This document shows positions 41,809 to 50,192 of a stretch of DNA of 64,000 nt, piece by piece. Under the pieces are notes generated by a model. It worked only from the letters and a program-made list of their open reading frames with translations, did not search any database and was not told the DNA's origin. The DNA comes from Candidatus Poribacteria bacterium. Lineage in GTDB: Bacteria; Poribacteria; WGA-4E; WGA-3G. The stretch spans positions 2,562,856 to 2,626,855 of the forward strand of contig OY282374.1 of NCBI GenBank assembly GCA_958295815.1. The letters are read 5' to 3'. A program made the position numbers and the translations under genes. Numbering within the stretch: position 1 is the stretch's first letter; each line of letters begins with the position of its first letter.

Positions 41809-42390
41809 ATGTTGAGTAGAACCTATTCTTTGCATGTTTGTATGGCAATTGGAGTGTGGCTACTCACAGTAGGTTGTGCATCCATGCATCAGCTACGCAT
41901 AGAGGCTGCACACCTATCCTGCGAGGCGTACCCATCGCTTGTTGATGGAGATCTTGCCACAACCAGTAGCCTGAAGGTAAAAAGGTTTGTTGAAAAGCGT
42001 AACGCTGCTTATAAGGAGGATATCCGATACGGCGACTGGGTGGAAGGAAAAGATAAGGCTGAAGCACTGATTCAACTCGACACGCTTACGCCAGTCTCTT
42101 ATATTCAGGTGCATCCAGTTTCAAACATTTATCGTCTCTCGGTTGACACATCGACCGCAGAGATAGCAGATAAAAAAGCAGATCACTTTGAACCAGTGAG
42201 AAGTCATAAGATTGCGAGATCCGAGAACGGCGCGGTGATACACATAAACATCGACAGACCCGTGCGGGTGCTGAGAGTCGTTATCTATGCTACTCGCGAT
42301 TTAGCACACACCACACGAGAACCGTTGACTGGTAAAACTAAAGTTTCCTTTGACGATATTGTGATTCGTGAAATTCGGGTGTATCAGTGA
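41809..42390 (+). CDS. Discoidin-like lipoprotein
   Basis: The 193-residue protein has a lipoprotein signal (LLTVGCAS, lipidated Cys23). The mature part is a galactose-binding/F5/8-type C-like sandwich: LVDGDLATTSS near the start, AEALIQLDTLTPVSYIQVHP, VIHINIDRPVRVLRVVIYA and VIREIRVYQ at the end, the usual strand order of discoidin domains with a DGD loop at the ligand edge. It is predicted to sit on a membrane and bind sugar or a surface ligand. The 28587 product is a smaller relative of the same fold. A sigma-54-type promoter precedes it, and GAGG lies nine bases before the ATG. Confidence 0.75.
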   Translation: MLSRTYSLHVCMAIGVWLLTVGCASMHQLRIEAAHLSCEAYPSLVDGDLATTSSLKVKRFVEKRNAAYKEDIRYGDWVEGKDKAEALIQLDTLTPVSYIQVHPVSNIYRLSVDTSTAEIADKKADHFEPVRSHKIARSENGAVIHINIDRPVRVLRVVIYATRDLAHTTREPLTGKTKVSFDDIVIREIRVYQ

Positions 42391-42527
42391 TCGGAAACCG
42401 AGGGATATAGGAAAACATAAGCCATCCAGCGTTAATAACCACCCAAATCCATAACTACTTCTGTCGTATGATTTTTATGTTTACCACTTCAAAAGAGACT
42501 CAAAAACTGCATATAGGAGAAAGAAAC

Positions 42528-43322
42528 ATGGCACGGCTATCTATCGGCACTATTTTCTTCAGCACTGTTCTTCTGTTAGTGGCGAGTTACGCCAACGCAG
42601 GACTTGATGAAGGGCTCGTTTTTTACTTGAGTTTTGACAACATTAAAGGGAAAAAGATTACGGATAAATCGGTTAACGGTCTTGACGCAGAAATTATTGA
42701 GAATGCCGAGGTCGTGAAGGGCAAATACGGTGACGCAATACATATTACCGGTAGTGGGACGGATTGCGTGAATATCCCGTCTCAGGAGAAGTTAAATGTC
42801 TCAGGTGAAATAACGATGATGGCGTGGATCTATTATCAAGAGACGTGGAATAGTAAGAAGGTACACTGGATTGATAAAGGCTGTCACTGGTTTGATATTG
42901 ATTGGGGAGAATCTTATGGCATCGGTAGTATCGACATCGGTAGCGGACCGGAAATCTGGTTGTTTTTGGGATCAAAGGATACTCGGCAAGAGTCCATAAT
43001 TCGGCACGACATGAAGGTGAAAAGGTGGCATCATGTTGTAGGTAGCTACGACGGGGAAACAGCAAAAATCTATGTAGATGGTGAAGTTATAGGTGAACAA
43101 AAGATGGATTTCAACTTCTTTGGTAGCAACAACGCGCCCATCTGGATAGGATGCGCAAGGAACAAGTATGCCTTTGTCAACGGCACTATAGACGAATCCG
43201 CACTCTGGCAACGCGCACTCAGTGAAGCAGAAATCAAACAAGCGATGTCAGGGGATTTCCTCGCTGTTTCACCGAGCGATAAAGTGTCAACAACTTGGGC
43301 ACATATCAAAAGATTGATTTAA
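42528..43322 (+). CDS. Exported LamG/concanavalin-like lectin-fold protein with C-terminal tag
   Basis: I take ATG 42528, with AGGAGAAAG upstream. The 264-residue product has a signal peptide (ARLSIGTIFFSTVLLLVASY, cleavage near ANA-GLD) and one LamG jellyroll: LVFYLSFDNIKGKKITDKSV, GDAIHITGSGTDCVNIP, GEITMMAWIYYQETW, KRWHHVVGSYDGETAKIYVD, FVNGTIDESALWQRALSEAE. This fold typically binds or modifies glycans. The end, LAVSPSDKVSTTWAHIKRLI, is the C-terminal tag shared with proteins at 223, 49081, 53251 and 54501. It lies between the discoidin-like lipoprotein and the large propellers, all exported. Confidence 0.85.
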   Translation: MARLSIGTIFFSTVLLLVASYANAGLDEGLVFYLSFDNIKGKKITDKSVNGLDAEIIENAEVVKGKYGDAIHITGSGTDCVNIPSQEKLNVSGEITMMAWIYYQETWNSKKVHWIDKGCHWFDIDWGESYGIGSIDIGSGPEIWLFLGSKDTRQESIIRHDMKVKRWHHVVGSYDGETAKIYVDGEVIGEQKMDFNFFGSNNAPIWIGCARNKYAFVNGTIDESALWQRALSEAEIKQAMSGDFLAVSPSDKVSTTWAHIKRLI

Positions 43323-43439
43323 ATTCTTAAACCTCATCCAATTCCGCCAATTCGTGGTGTCTAAGTAATTGTAAATTTACCATAGAAGAGAATTTAAATA
43401 ACTTACTTGCTTTCATATATGTGAGAAAAGGAGTTTTGA

Positions 43440-44723
43440 ATGCGAAAACGATTGTATATGACATGGCTTGTTGTGTTTCTGTTATTGAATTGGGTGGTAT
43501 GTATTGCCTATACAGCAGAGCTCAAAATCGAAAAGACGCTAACCGATACAGACGGTCTGCTATCCAACACAGTCCTCACTATATTTGAGGACAGTCAAGG
43601 GGTTATGTGGTTCGGAACAAGCGACGGCGTCACCCGTTATGATGGCAAGAATTTCCAAACCTTCACAACAGAAGACGGATTATCACAGAACATGATGGGT
43701 CTCATCTTTGAAGACCAGCAGGGAATGCTCTGGTTCAGTGCTGGTCTACTCTCAAGTATTCTGGATGGAGGCAAGCCCATGGATATGTCCTACATGGCAA
43801 TGCCGTTGAGTGAACTCGCTAAGGAACTTGACAACGAAACCTCGACAGAAATAGAGACCCCTGCTCCACTAAGAGGTATAACTCGCTACGATGGACATAC
43901 GTTTCGGGTTTTTACGACAGATGATGGTCTCCTCCGCGAAACCGTTAAGGACATGTTTGAGGACAAAACGGGGATACTTTGGTTCGCGACATTTTCGGGT
44001 GTGAATTACTACGACGGCGAAAAGTTTAGTAGCATTAGGATGAACGGTCCTATAGGGATGGAGATCCTACCCCACTGGTGGGATCAAGTCACTGCAATCA
44101 CACAGGATACAGCAGGCAATTTTTGGTTCGGCAGCACCGCTGGGGTTACCTACTATAATACCGAAACTTCCCAGTTCCGTTATTTTGGTGTTGGTGAGGA
44201 TTTCGCACCATTCCAAGAGATGGCAAAAGCAGGAAATGCGAACATTACAGACCTACAGTTTGATGCGAAGGACAACCTCTGGATGAGTCGAGAAGGCGGA
44301 GGTAACGAAAGTAGTGGCGTTCGCAGATACGATGGGAAAGAACTGATTATTTTTCCACTAAGTGAGGAACTTCCGATGAATGCTGTTGACAACATCATGC
44401 TGGATAGCAAGGGTAACCTTTGGTTTACTGGTATTATGAACCTGCCTCCAGAGATAAATGAAACCGAAGACAGCGTAAGCATGGTTTACCCCGAAATCGG
44501 TGGCGGTGTGAGTGTCTACAACGGTGAAACGTTCCAAAACTTTAATGCAGACAATGGCTTACCGAGTAACCGCGTTCGGTCAGTGTTTGAGGACAGCAGT
44601 GGTCGACTTTGGTTCGCTACAGATGCTGGTGCCGCAGTAGGTGTTTATTTACCTTCTGAAAAATCTCCGGTATTACTTGACCCGTTGGTAATCCCGAACC
44701 AGCGAAGGCGGAAAGGTCGCTGA
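43440..44723 (+). CDS. Exported two-component-regulator-propeller (Reg_prop) protein
   Basis: The 427-residue protein has a signal peptide (to about residue 28) and a beta-propeller built of Reg_prop blades with motifs such as LTIFEDSQGVMWFGTSDGVT, IFEDQQGMLWFSAG, MFEDKTGILWFATFSGVN, ITQDTAGNFWFGSTAGV and VFEDSSGRLWFATDAGA. Such propellers form the periplasmic sensor of hybrid two-component systems in Bacteroidetes, but here the protein ends after the propeller with no membrane helix, kinase or DNA-binding domain. It is therefore a free exported propeller, perhaps a ligand-binding partner of another protein. AAAAGGAGTTTTGA precedes the ATG; the next gene begins 15 bases after its stop. Confidence 0.85.
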   Translation: MRKRLYMTWLVVFLLLNWVVCIAYTAELKIEKTLTDTDGLLSNTVLTIFEDSQGVMWFGTSDGVTRYDGKNFQTFTTEDGLSQNMMGLIFEDQQGMLWFSAGLLSSILDGGKPMDMSYMAMPLSELAKELDNETSTEIETPAPLRGITRYDGHTFRVFTTDDGLLRETVKDMFEDKTGILWFATFSGVNYYDGEKFSSIRMNGPIGMEILPHWWDQVTAITQDTAGNFWFGSTAGVTYYNTETSQFRYFGVGEDFAPFQEMAKAGNANITDLQFDAKDNLWMSREGGGNESSGVRRYDGKELIIFPLSEELPMNAVDNIMLDSKGNLWFTGIMNLPPEINETEDSVSMVYPEIGGGVSVYNGETFQNFNADNGLPSNRVRSVFEDSSGRLWFATDAGAAVGVYLPSEKSPVLLDPLVIPNQRRRKGR

Positions 44724-44737
44724 AGGAGAAAATACAA

Positions 44738-47700
44738 ATGAAAAAGACACTTCAATACATCATCAGTTTTTGGATTGTAACGCTCCTTGGAATCCCGCTC
44801 TTGTTAACTGGTTGTGTAAAAAAAGAAATCACCCGCCAAGCCAACTGGGAAACCCATTTTACAGACATCCATTTTGAGGATGCAAAACACGGCTGGATTG
44901 TAGGGCATCAAGGATGGATTCTCCATACCAGTGACGGTGGCGCGAGTTGGGAAAAACAGACCGTGAATACGACTGAGGATTTCCAATCCGTTTATTTCAC
45001 AAATCTTCGCAACGGTTGGGCAGTCGGCGACAAAGGGTTAATTGCTATTACCGACGATGGCGGACTGCATTGGACAGTCCATAAAATTGATGTCGCTTCA
45101 CTCCTTATGGATGTCTTTTTCTACGATTCAAAGGTCGGCTGGATTGCTGGGCAAGATGGACTACTCTACACAGAAAACGGCGGCAAAACTTGGCGTCATC
45201 AGGAAGCGAGTGAGTTTCAACTTAAAGGGGTCTCTTTTGTAAGTAAAGATCGCGGATGGACAGTCGGAGACTATGATCGGATCCTTGTTACCACTGACGG
45301 CAGTGATACTTGGCAGAGACAGGACAACCTCGTTAAAGAGGATGCCACAACGACGGTTTGTAACCTTCACACGGTATTTTTTATCACGCCTTACGAGGGA
45401 TGGTGCGGTGGCACGGACGGCACAGTTTTTCATACCAGCAATGGCGGAACAGAATGGCGCACCCAGACGAGTCGGGTCCCACCGATGTATGGACACGTGC
45501 GTCCGATTGTGAACAGTTTCCATTTCCTTAGCGAGGATTACGGTCTTCTTGTCGCCCAAGGTGGATTCATCAATCGTACTGAAGATGGTGGCGAGAACTG
45601 GCAGATGGTAGAGAGTCCTACCAAAAACGATCTGACTGGGGTTCAGCTCACAAGTCCCGATGTTGCCTGGGCAGTCGGTATGAACGGCACCGTCATGCAC
45701 TCTACCGATGGGGGGATAACGTGGGACATGATAAGTAGTATCACCTCCAATGCCTTGCAAAGTGTAGCGTTTGCGGACGCAGATCGTGCAGTAGCGGTTG
45801 GTGAAAAAGGTACAATCACGATGAGCCAAGACAGTGGCAAAACCTGGACAGATATAGAAATGGACACGTGGCACCGGATTCGGAATTTATCCTTTGCCAC
45901 TGATAAGGAAGGTTGGGCAGTTGGTGACGGTGGACTCATCCTCCACACAACCGATGCAGGTCAGACGTGGGAACAACAAACCAGTGGATGGTGGTATACA
46001 CTCAATGCGCTCCATTTCATCAATCCGAACATGGGTTGGGTCGTTGGGGATTTAGGCACTGTCCTTCACACTGCGGACGGCGGTCAGACGTGGATGCAAC
46101 AAGCACCGCGCTATTTTCACGAAATGATTAAAGGGATTTTTTTTCTCAACGAGAAAGAGGGTTGGGTGGTCGGATGGCCCGGTATTATATTTCATACCAC
46201 AGATAGCGGTATGACTTGGAAGCGACAAAATAGCAACAGTTACAACGAACTTTTCGCTGCTTACTTCATCGACCGGCATACGGGGTGGGTGGTTGGACAA
46301 CTCGGAGAGATTATACATACTTTAGATGGCGGCAAAACGTGGAAATTCCAACAGAGTGGAACACAGGCAAATCTGAACAAGGTGTACTTCGCCGACGCAA
46401 ATCACGGATTGATTGTCGGAGATGAAGGGGTGATTTTGACCACTATAAACGGTGGTGTGACGTGGGAATTACAGAACAGTGGTACGTCCAATGATCTCTA
46501 TAGTTTCTCTCTTTCGCCCGATGGTATCCTTGCTGTCGGAGAAGACGGTATTGCGATGCGTTATTCAGTGGACACGGAGAAGTTCATCGTTGACTTGCCT
46601 CCCGCTGCCGAAGAGGTAGCAGCAGAATTAGAGGCACAACTCCCTGAAACCACTGAATATCACTGGGAGATCGTCCGATCGGGAGCTTGGCAGACCCACT
46701 TCACCGATACCTATTTCTTGTCCGCCATGCGCGGATGGACAATCGGACATAATGGCACCATTCTACAGACTACAGACGGCGGCACGACGTGGCACCAGCA
46801 ACAAAGCGGTGTAACTGAAGATTTACAACGTATTGTATTCATTGACGATAAACACGGCTGGATTGGTGGCACAGAAGTACTCTTACGGACTGAAAACGGT
46901 GGGGAGACATGGGAATTAAGCCGTGAAGGTTTGGAAAAGATTTATTTTATCAGTGCAATAGAATTCATCAACCCGAAAGAAGGCTGGCTCGGTGTCAATG
47001 ATGGTCAGACTCTACGCACGAACGACGGTGGCAAAACCTTCCGTTTGCAGAAAACAGGTCTCACGACTCAACCCATAACCGACTTACATTTTATCAGCAA
47101 TAAAGAGGGGTGGGCAGTTACAGCACATATGATGAAAGGCGGTTACATTCTGCATACCGTGGACAGTGGCGATTACTGGCAGGTTCAAGCAAGGACGCAT
47201 CAGGCTGGGGTCGGCATCCACTTTTTGAATGAGACTGAGGGTTGGGTGGTCCTGGCGAATGGAACATCGCTTATCACAGAAGATGGTGGCACGACATGGA
47301 AACAGTCATCGTCCCAAATCCCGGATGACATTCGACTTCACGCTGTGAAGTTCCGCAATCATACAGAAGCTTGGGGCATCGCGAACGAGAAGAAACTTCT
47401 CACGACACGAAATCGAGGTGAAAGTTGGGAAGCAATGAAAGGCACACTGGGCAAGCAAACCGCAACTGATGAGAATGAAAGTTGGGTTCAGAAAATGGCA
47501 AAAGATCGACCCCTCGTCTCCTTCAACATGACAAACGCACACATCCTTGAAGACGGACACGGCTGGGTTGTCGGTGCGATGGCTGCGTCTTCTCGCACTA
47601 TAGATTATTACAGCATTGATACCAGAGATCCGAATCAAGGACGAGATACCATAGGTCAAATTTATAACACAACAGATTTCGGAGAAAATTGGCATCATCA

Positions 47701-48565
47701 ACTCGGCGAACAACGAGACACCTTCCGTGATGTGCTATTTCTTGATGAACAACACGGTTGGATTGCCGGTGATAACGGTACCATATTTTCAACAGCAGAT
47801 GGCGGAAAGACCTGGCAGCATTTAGAGAGCGGCACTGCGCAGCAGATTGTTGATGTTCACTTTGCCAGTCTCGAACCGAGGTGGGGGTGGGCGATGCTAC
47901 GCGACGCAACGCTCCTTTACACACAGGATGGCTCAGAATGGGAAACAACAGATGGTCAAGACCCGCGACGCGATAATCAGTACGTCATAAATGATGTCGC
48001 ATTCGGTAATTTTTCTGAGGGGTGGGCTGTTGGAGAGGCTGGAGACATTATACACAACCCCGACGGCGGTCCGATTTGGCAGTCACAGCGCACGACAACC
48101 GGCAAGAATCTCACAAGCGTTGATATGAAATTCGCACCTCTTGGCTGGGTGGCTGGAACGAATGGCGTAATTCAGAGAACCATCAATGGTGGCGAGTATT
48201 GGAAATTTCACGAAACCCATACCGGTTCCGACCTATACGCAGTGTCGTTCGTCAATAAACGCAAGGGTTGGGCAGCTGGACGTGGTGGCATTATTTTATT
48301 AACCACTGACGGCGGTTTTACGTGGACATCAATATCAAGCGGCGTTAACCAAAGCCTTTACGACATTTTGCCACTCTCAGAACAGGAAATCTACGCCGTC
48401 GGCACGGCTGGCACCATCATTAGTTCAACAGATGGCGGGGAAACTTGGGAACAAGAGCGGACAGACATCAACGACAACCTATATGCGATCACGCGCGCTA
48501 AAGAGAGCGATACCCTATGGGCAGTTGGACAATTAGGGGTTGTGCTGCGTCGTCCTAAACGTTGA
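44738..48565 (+). CDS. Very large YCF48/BNR-type propeller lipoprotein
   Basis: The 1275-residue protein has a lipoprotein signal ending LLLTGC (Cys26) and then more than twenty repeats of the YCF48 type, W-x-VG-x2-G-x-I-x2-T-x-DGG-x-TW. Examples are GWIVGHQGWILHTSDGG, GWAVGDGGLILHTTDAG and GWIAGDNGTIFSTADGG. A linker near residues 620-650 (PAAEEVAAELEAQLPETTEY) divides two arrays, after which the N-terminal pattern (AWQTHFTDTYFLSA) restarts, pointing to internal duplication of a whole propeller. HCF136/YCF48 helps assemble photosystem II, but nothing photosynthetic is here; a surface binding or scaffolding role is inferred. GAAGGAGAAAATAC precedes the ATG, 15 bases after the Reg_prop gene. 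Confidence 0.87.
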   Translation: MKKTLQYIISFWIVTLLGIPLLLTGCVKKEITRQANWETHFTDIHFEDAKHGWIVGHQGWILHTSDGGASWEKQTVNTTEDFQSVYFTNLRNGWAVGDKGLIAITDDGGLHWTVHKIDVASLLMDVFFYDSKVGWIAGQDGLLYTENGGKTWRHQEASEFQLKGVSFVSKDRGWTVGDYDRILVTTDGSDTWQRQDNLVKEDATTTVCNLHTVFFITPYEGWCGGTDGTVFHTSNGGTEWRTQTSRVPPMYGHVRPIVNSFHFLSEDYGLLVAQGGFINRTEDGGENWQMVESPTKNDLTGVQLTSPDVAWAVGMNGTVMHSTDGGITWDMISSITSNALQSVAFADADRAVAVGEKGTITMSQDSGKTWTDIEMDTWHRIRNLSFATDKEGWAVGDGGLILHTTDAGQTWEQQTSGWWYTLNALHFINPNMGWVVGDLGTVLHTADGGQTWMQQAPRYFHEMIKGIFFLNEKEGWVVGWPGIIFHTTDSGMTWKRQNSNSYNELFAAYFIDRHTGWVVGQLGEIIHTLDGGKTWKFQQSGTQANLNKVYFADANHGLIVGDEGVILTTINGGVTWELQNSGTSNDLYSFSLSPDGILAVGEDGIAMRYSVDTEKFIVDLPPAAEEVAAELEAQLPETTEYHWEIVRSGAWQTHFTDTYFLSAMRGWTIGHNGTILQTTDGGTTWHQQQSGVTEDLQRIVFIDDKHGWIGGTEVLLRTENGGETWELSREGLEKIYFISAIEFINPKEGWLGVNDGQTLRTNDGGKTFRLQKTGLTTQPITDLHFISNKEGWAVTAHMMKGGYILHTVDSGDYWQVQARTHQAGVGIHFLNETEGWVVLANGTSLITEDGGTTWKQSSSQIPDDIRLHAVKFRNHTEAWGIANEKKLLTTRNRGESWEAMKGTLGKQTATDENESWVQKMAKDRPLVSFNMTNAHILEDGHGWVVGAMAASSRTIDYYSIDTRDPNQGRDTIGQIYNTTDFGENWHHQLGEQRDTFRDVLFLDEQHGWIAGDNGTIFSTADGGKTWQHLESGTAQQIVDVHFASLEPRWGWAMLRDATLLYTQDGSEWETTDGQDPRRDNQYVINDVAFGNFSEGWAVGEAGDIIHNPDGGPIWQSQRTTTGKNLTSVDMKFAPLGWVAGTNGVIQRTINGGEYWKFHETHTGSDLYAVSFVNKRKGWAAGRGGIILLTTDGGFTWTSISSGVNQSLYDILPLSEQEIYAVGTAGTIISSTDGGETWEQERTDINDNLYAITRAKESDTLWAVGQLGVVLRRPKR

Positions 48566-48592
48566 CGGACACACAGTTTATTAAAAATATTG

Positions 48593-48644
48593 AATATCGT
48601 GCAGAGACATGCGAAACGTACAGAGTCTCCGCACGATATTTTTT
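48593..48644 (+). terminator. Terminator-like long hairpin, element D copy 1
   Basis: AATATCGTGC (48593-48602) pairs with GCACGATATT (48631-48640), with an inner stem AGAGAC/GTCTC, followed by TTTT. The stem and loop resemble the element at 61858-61901 (both contain GTGC-GAGA-ATGCGAAA and TCTCCGCAC). Confidence 0.75.
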
Positions 48645-49080
48645 GTATGATATGAGTTACAAAATAATCGTAACCATGCTAATATCATAACACAATTAAA
48701 TCGAATGTTAACGTGAGTTCGACATAGAAATTTCCGGTGCTATTCGTTGTATTAGCACTTTTAGGTTGTATAGTATGAGGGCAAACTAAGAGTTTAGGTT
48801 ACAAGAAACGGTCTGTTACGGCACACGGAGTGTGCCTACTACTTTTAATCCCTCCTTTGCAGATGTCATGTTGAATTTTGTTGAAACAATTCATAAAAAA
48901 CCCAAATCTTATTCATTTTTTCCATATTCTGCACTTTTTCTCCCATAGAATTGCGTCTATAAAGATTAAATCGTCAAATGATTCAATTTACCGCTCGTCT
49001 AACGCGGGCATTACGATGAAAAATTGAAACCTATACAACATGACACAGCTCGGAATTCCAGTAATCTCAGGAGATAACAA
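48645..49080. other. Intergenic region holding composite repeat copy 3
   Basis: Contains the border motif TAACGTGAGTTCGAC (48709-48723) and the hairpin element A end at 48815-48846, with an AT-rich stretch to the AGGAGATAAC ribosome site before the ATG at 49081. No gene is visible. Confidence 0.65.
48709..48846. repeat. Composite intergenic repeat (border motif plus hairpin A), copy 3
   Basis: TAACGTGAGTTCGAC at 48709-48723 is identical to 24291-24305; GTTACGG and the hairpin GGCACAC-GGA-GTGTGCC (48820-48836) with TACTACTTTT end the element, as at 24346-24377 and 2753-2784. The middle part is longer here. Confidence 0.8.
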
Positions 49081-50127
49081 ATGATACACATGAAACTCAC
49101 GCTAACATGGATGATATTATGTACTTCATTATTGCTCAGTAGCAATTTTCTCGTCATCAACTCAGAAGCCGCTGCGATCGGAACACTGTCTTTTACTTCC
49201 AAGCACGAAGGAAAATCTTATCTTTATCTCATAGATAGCACAGGGCAGAATCTCCAAAGGCTAGCAACCGACAACGCAAATATAGGGTCTCCGACATGGT
49301 CCCCAGATGGACGATTTGTTGCCTATCAGTCCAATCATGCTGGAAGCCCGGACCTCTACGTGATGGACATGAGAACCAAGAAGACACGTACGTTGATAGA
49401 CCATCCCGAAAGAGACCTATGGCCCGTGTGGTCGCCGAATGGAAAATGGATCGCCTTTGTCTCTGATCGAGCTGGAACAATGGATATCTATAGAATCAAT
49501 GCCAACGGCTCAAATCTCAGGAAATTGACAAATAAAGGAGATAACCAAAGCCCGGCATGGTCTCCAGACAGCCAATGGATCGTCTATGAATCGTATCGCG
49601 GCGGGAACCACGCTGCAGGCATTGCTGGACGGCATTTTCTCTATAGAATGGGTTCCGATGGCGGTAGATCGAAACAAATCAGAGGTGCACGAAACTTATC
49701 GGGATGCTCATGGTCGCCGGATGGTAAACAGATTGCCTATGCTGCTGGGAATCCTGGAGATCAAGGCATAAACATCTACGTTATTGATACCGATGGGGAC
49801 AATCTCCGAAAACTTACGCGAGTGGGGGCAGGTGCTTGGGCAACTGAGCCTGCATGGTCTCCTGATGGACAGTGGATCGCCTATACTTTCAAAAAGGAAG
49901 CGCGAAGGCTAGCACCCGGTGAGCGAGTACCCATTGCTGAAGCCTTTGGGGACAGTGCCATCTATCTTGTAAAGTCTATAGGTGAAGGGACTGAACCCAT
50001 TGAGGTAGCAAATGGGTTATCAATCGGTGTGGATCCAGAATGGGTGCCAGAGGGTTTTCTCTCGGTATCTCCCAGCACAGAAAAGCTAAACACGTTCTGG
50101 GGTAAACTCAAGCAAGCTAACCAGTAA
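49081..50127 (+). CDS. Exported PD40 (TolB-like) propeller protein with C-terminal tag
   Basis: The 348-residue protein has a signal peptide (cleavage near SEA-AAI) and six PD40 blades with the motif W-SP-(D/N)-G-x-(W/F)-(I/V)-A-(Y/F): TWSPDGRFVAYQS, VWSPNGKWIAFVSD, AWSPDSQWIVYES, SWSPDGKQIAYAA, AWSPDGQWIAYTF. This is the fold of TolB's C-terminal domain. The end SVSPSTEKLNTFWGKLKQ is the shared tag. It is a close paralogue of the 54501 product (shared PIEVAN, the WVPE-F stretch and tag) and lies 65 bases before the sigma-propeller gene. It lacks the TolB N-terminal domain, so a Tol-Pal role is unlikely. Confidence 0.87.
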   Translation: MIHMKLTLTWMILCTSLLLSSNFLVINSEAAAIGTLSFTSKHEGKSYLYLIDSTGQNLQRLATDNANIGSPTWSPDGRFVAYQSNHAGSPDLYVMDMRTKKTRTLIDHPERDLWPVWSPNGKWIAFVSDRAGTMDIYRINANGSNLRKLTNKGDNQSPAWSPDSQWIVYESYRGGNHAAGIAGRHFLYRMGSDGGRSKQIRGARNLSGCSWSPDGKQIAYAAGNPGDQGINIYVIDTDGDNLRKLTRVGAGAWATEPAWSPDGQWIAYTFKKEARRLAPGERVPIAEAFGDSAIYLVKSIGEGTEPIEVANGLSIGVDPEWVPEGFLSVSPSTEKLNTFWGKLKQANQ

Positions 50128-50192
50128 CGACTCAGCATTGTAAGACACATATCATAACGCCTAAATTTGTACATACATCATGGAGTACTCTA

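Noticed and set aside
45161..45874. A 237-codon antisense frame in the YCF48 gene
   Set aside because: It arises from the repeated codon pattern of the propeller on the other strand; no ribosome site and no familiar motif.
42528..48565. Reading the LamG, Reg_prop and YCF48 genes as a polysaccharide-utilisation locus
   Set aside because: There is no SusC/SusD pair, glycoside hydrolase or polysaccharide lyase among them.
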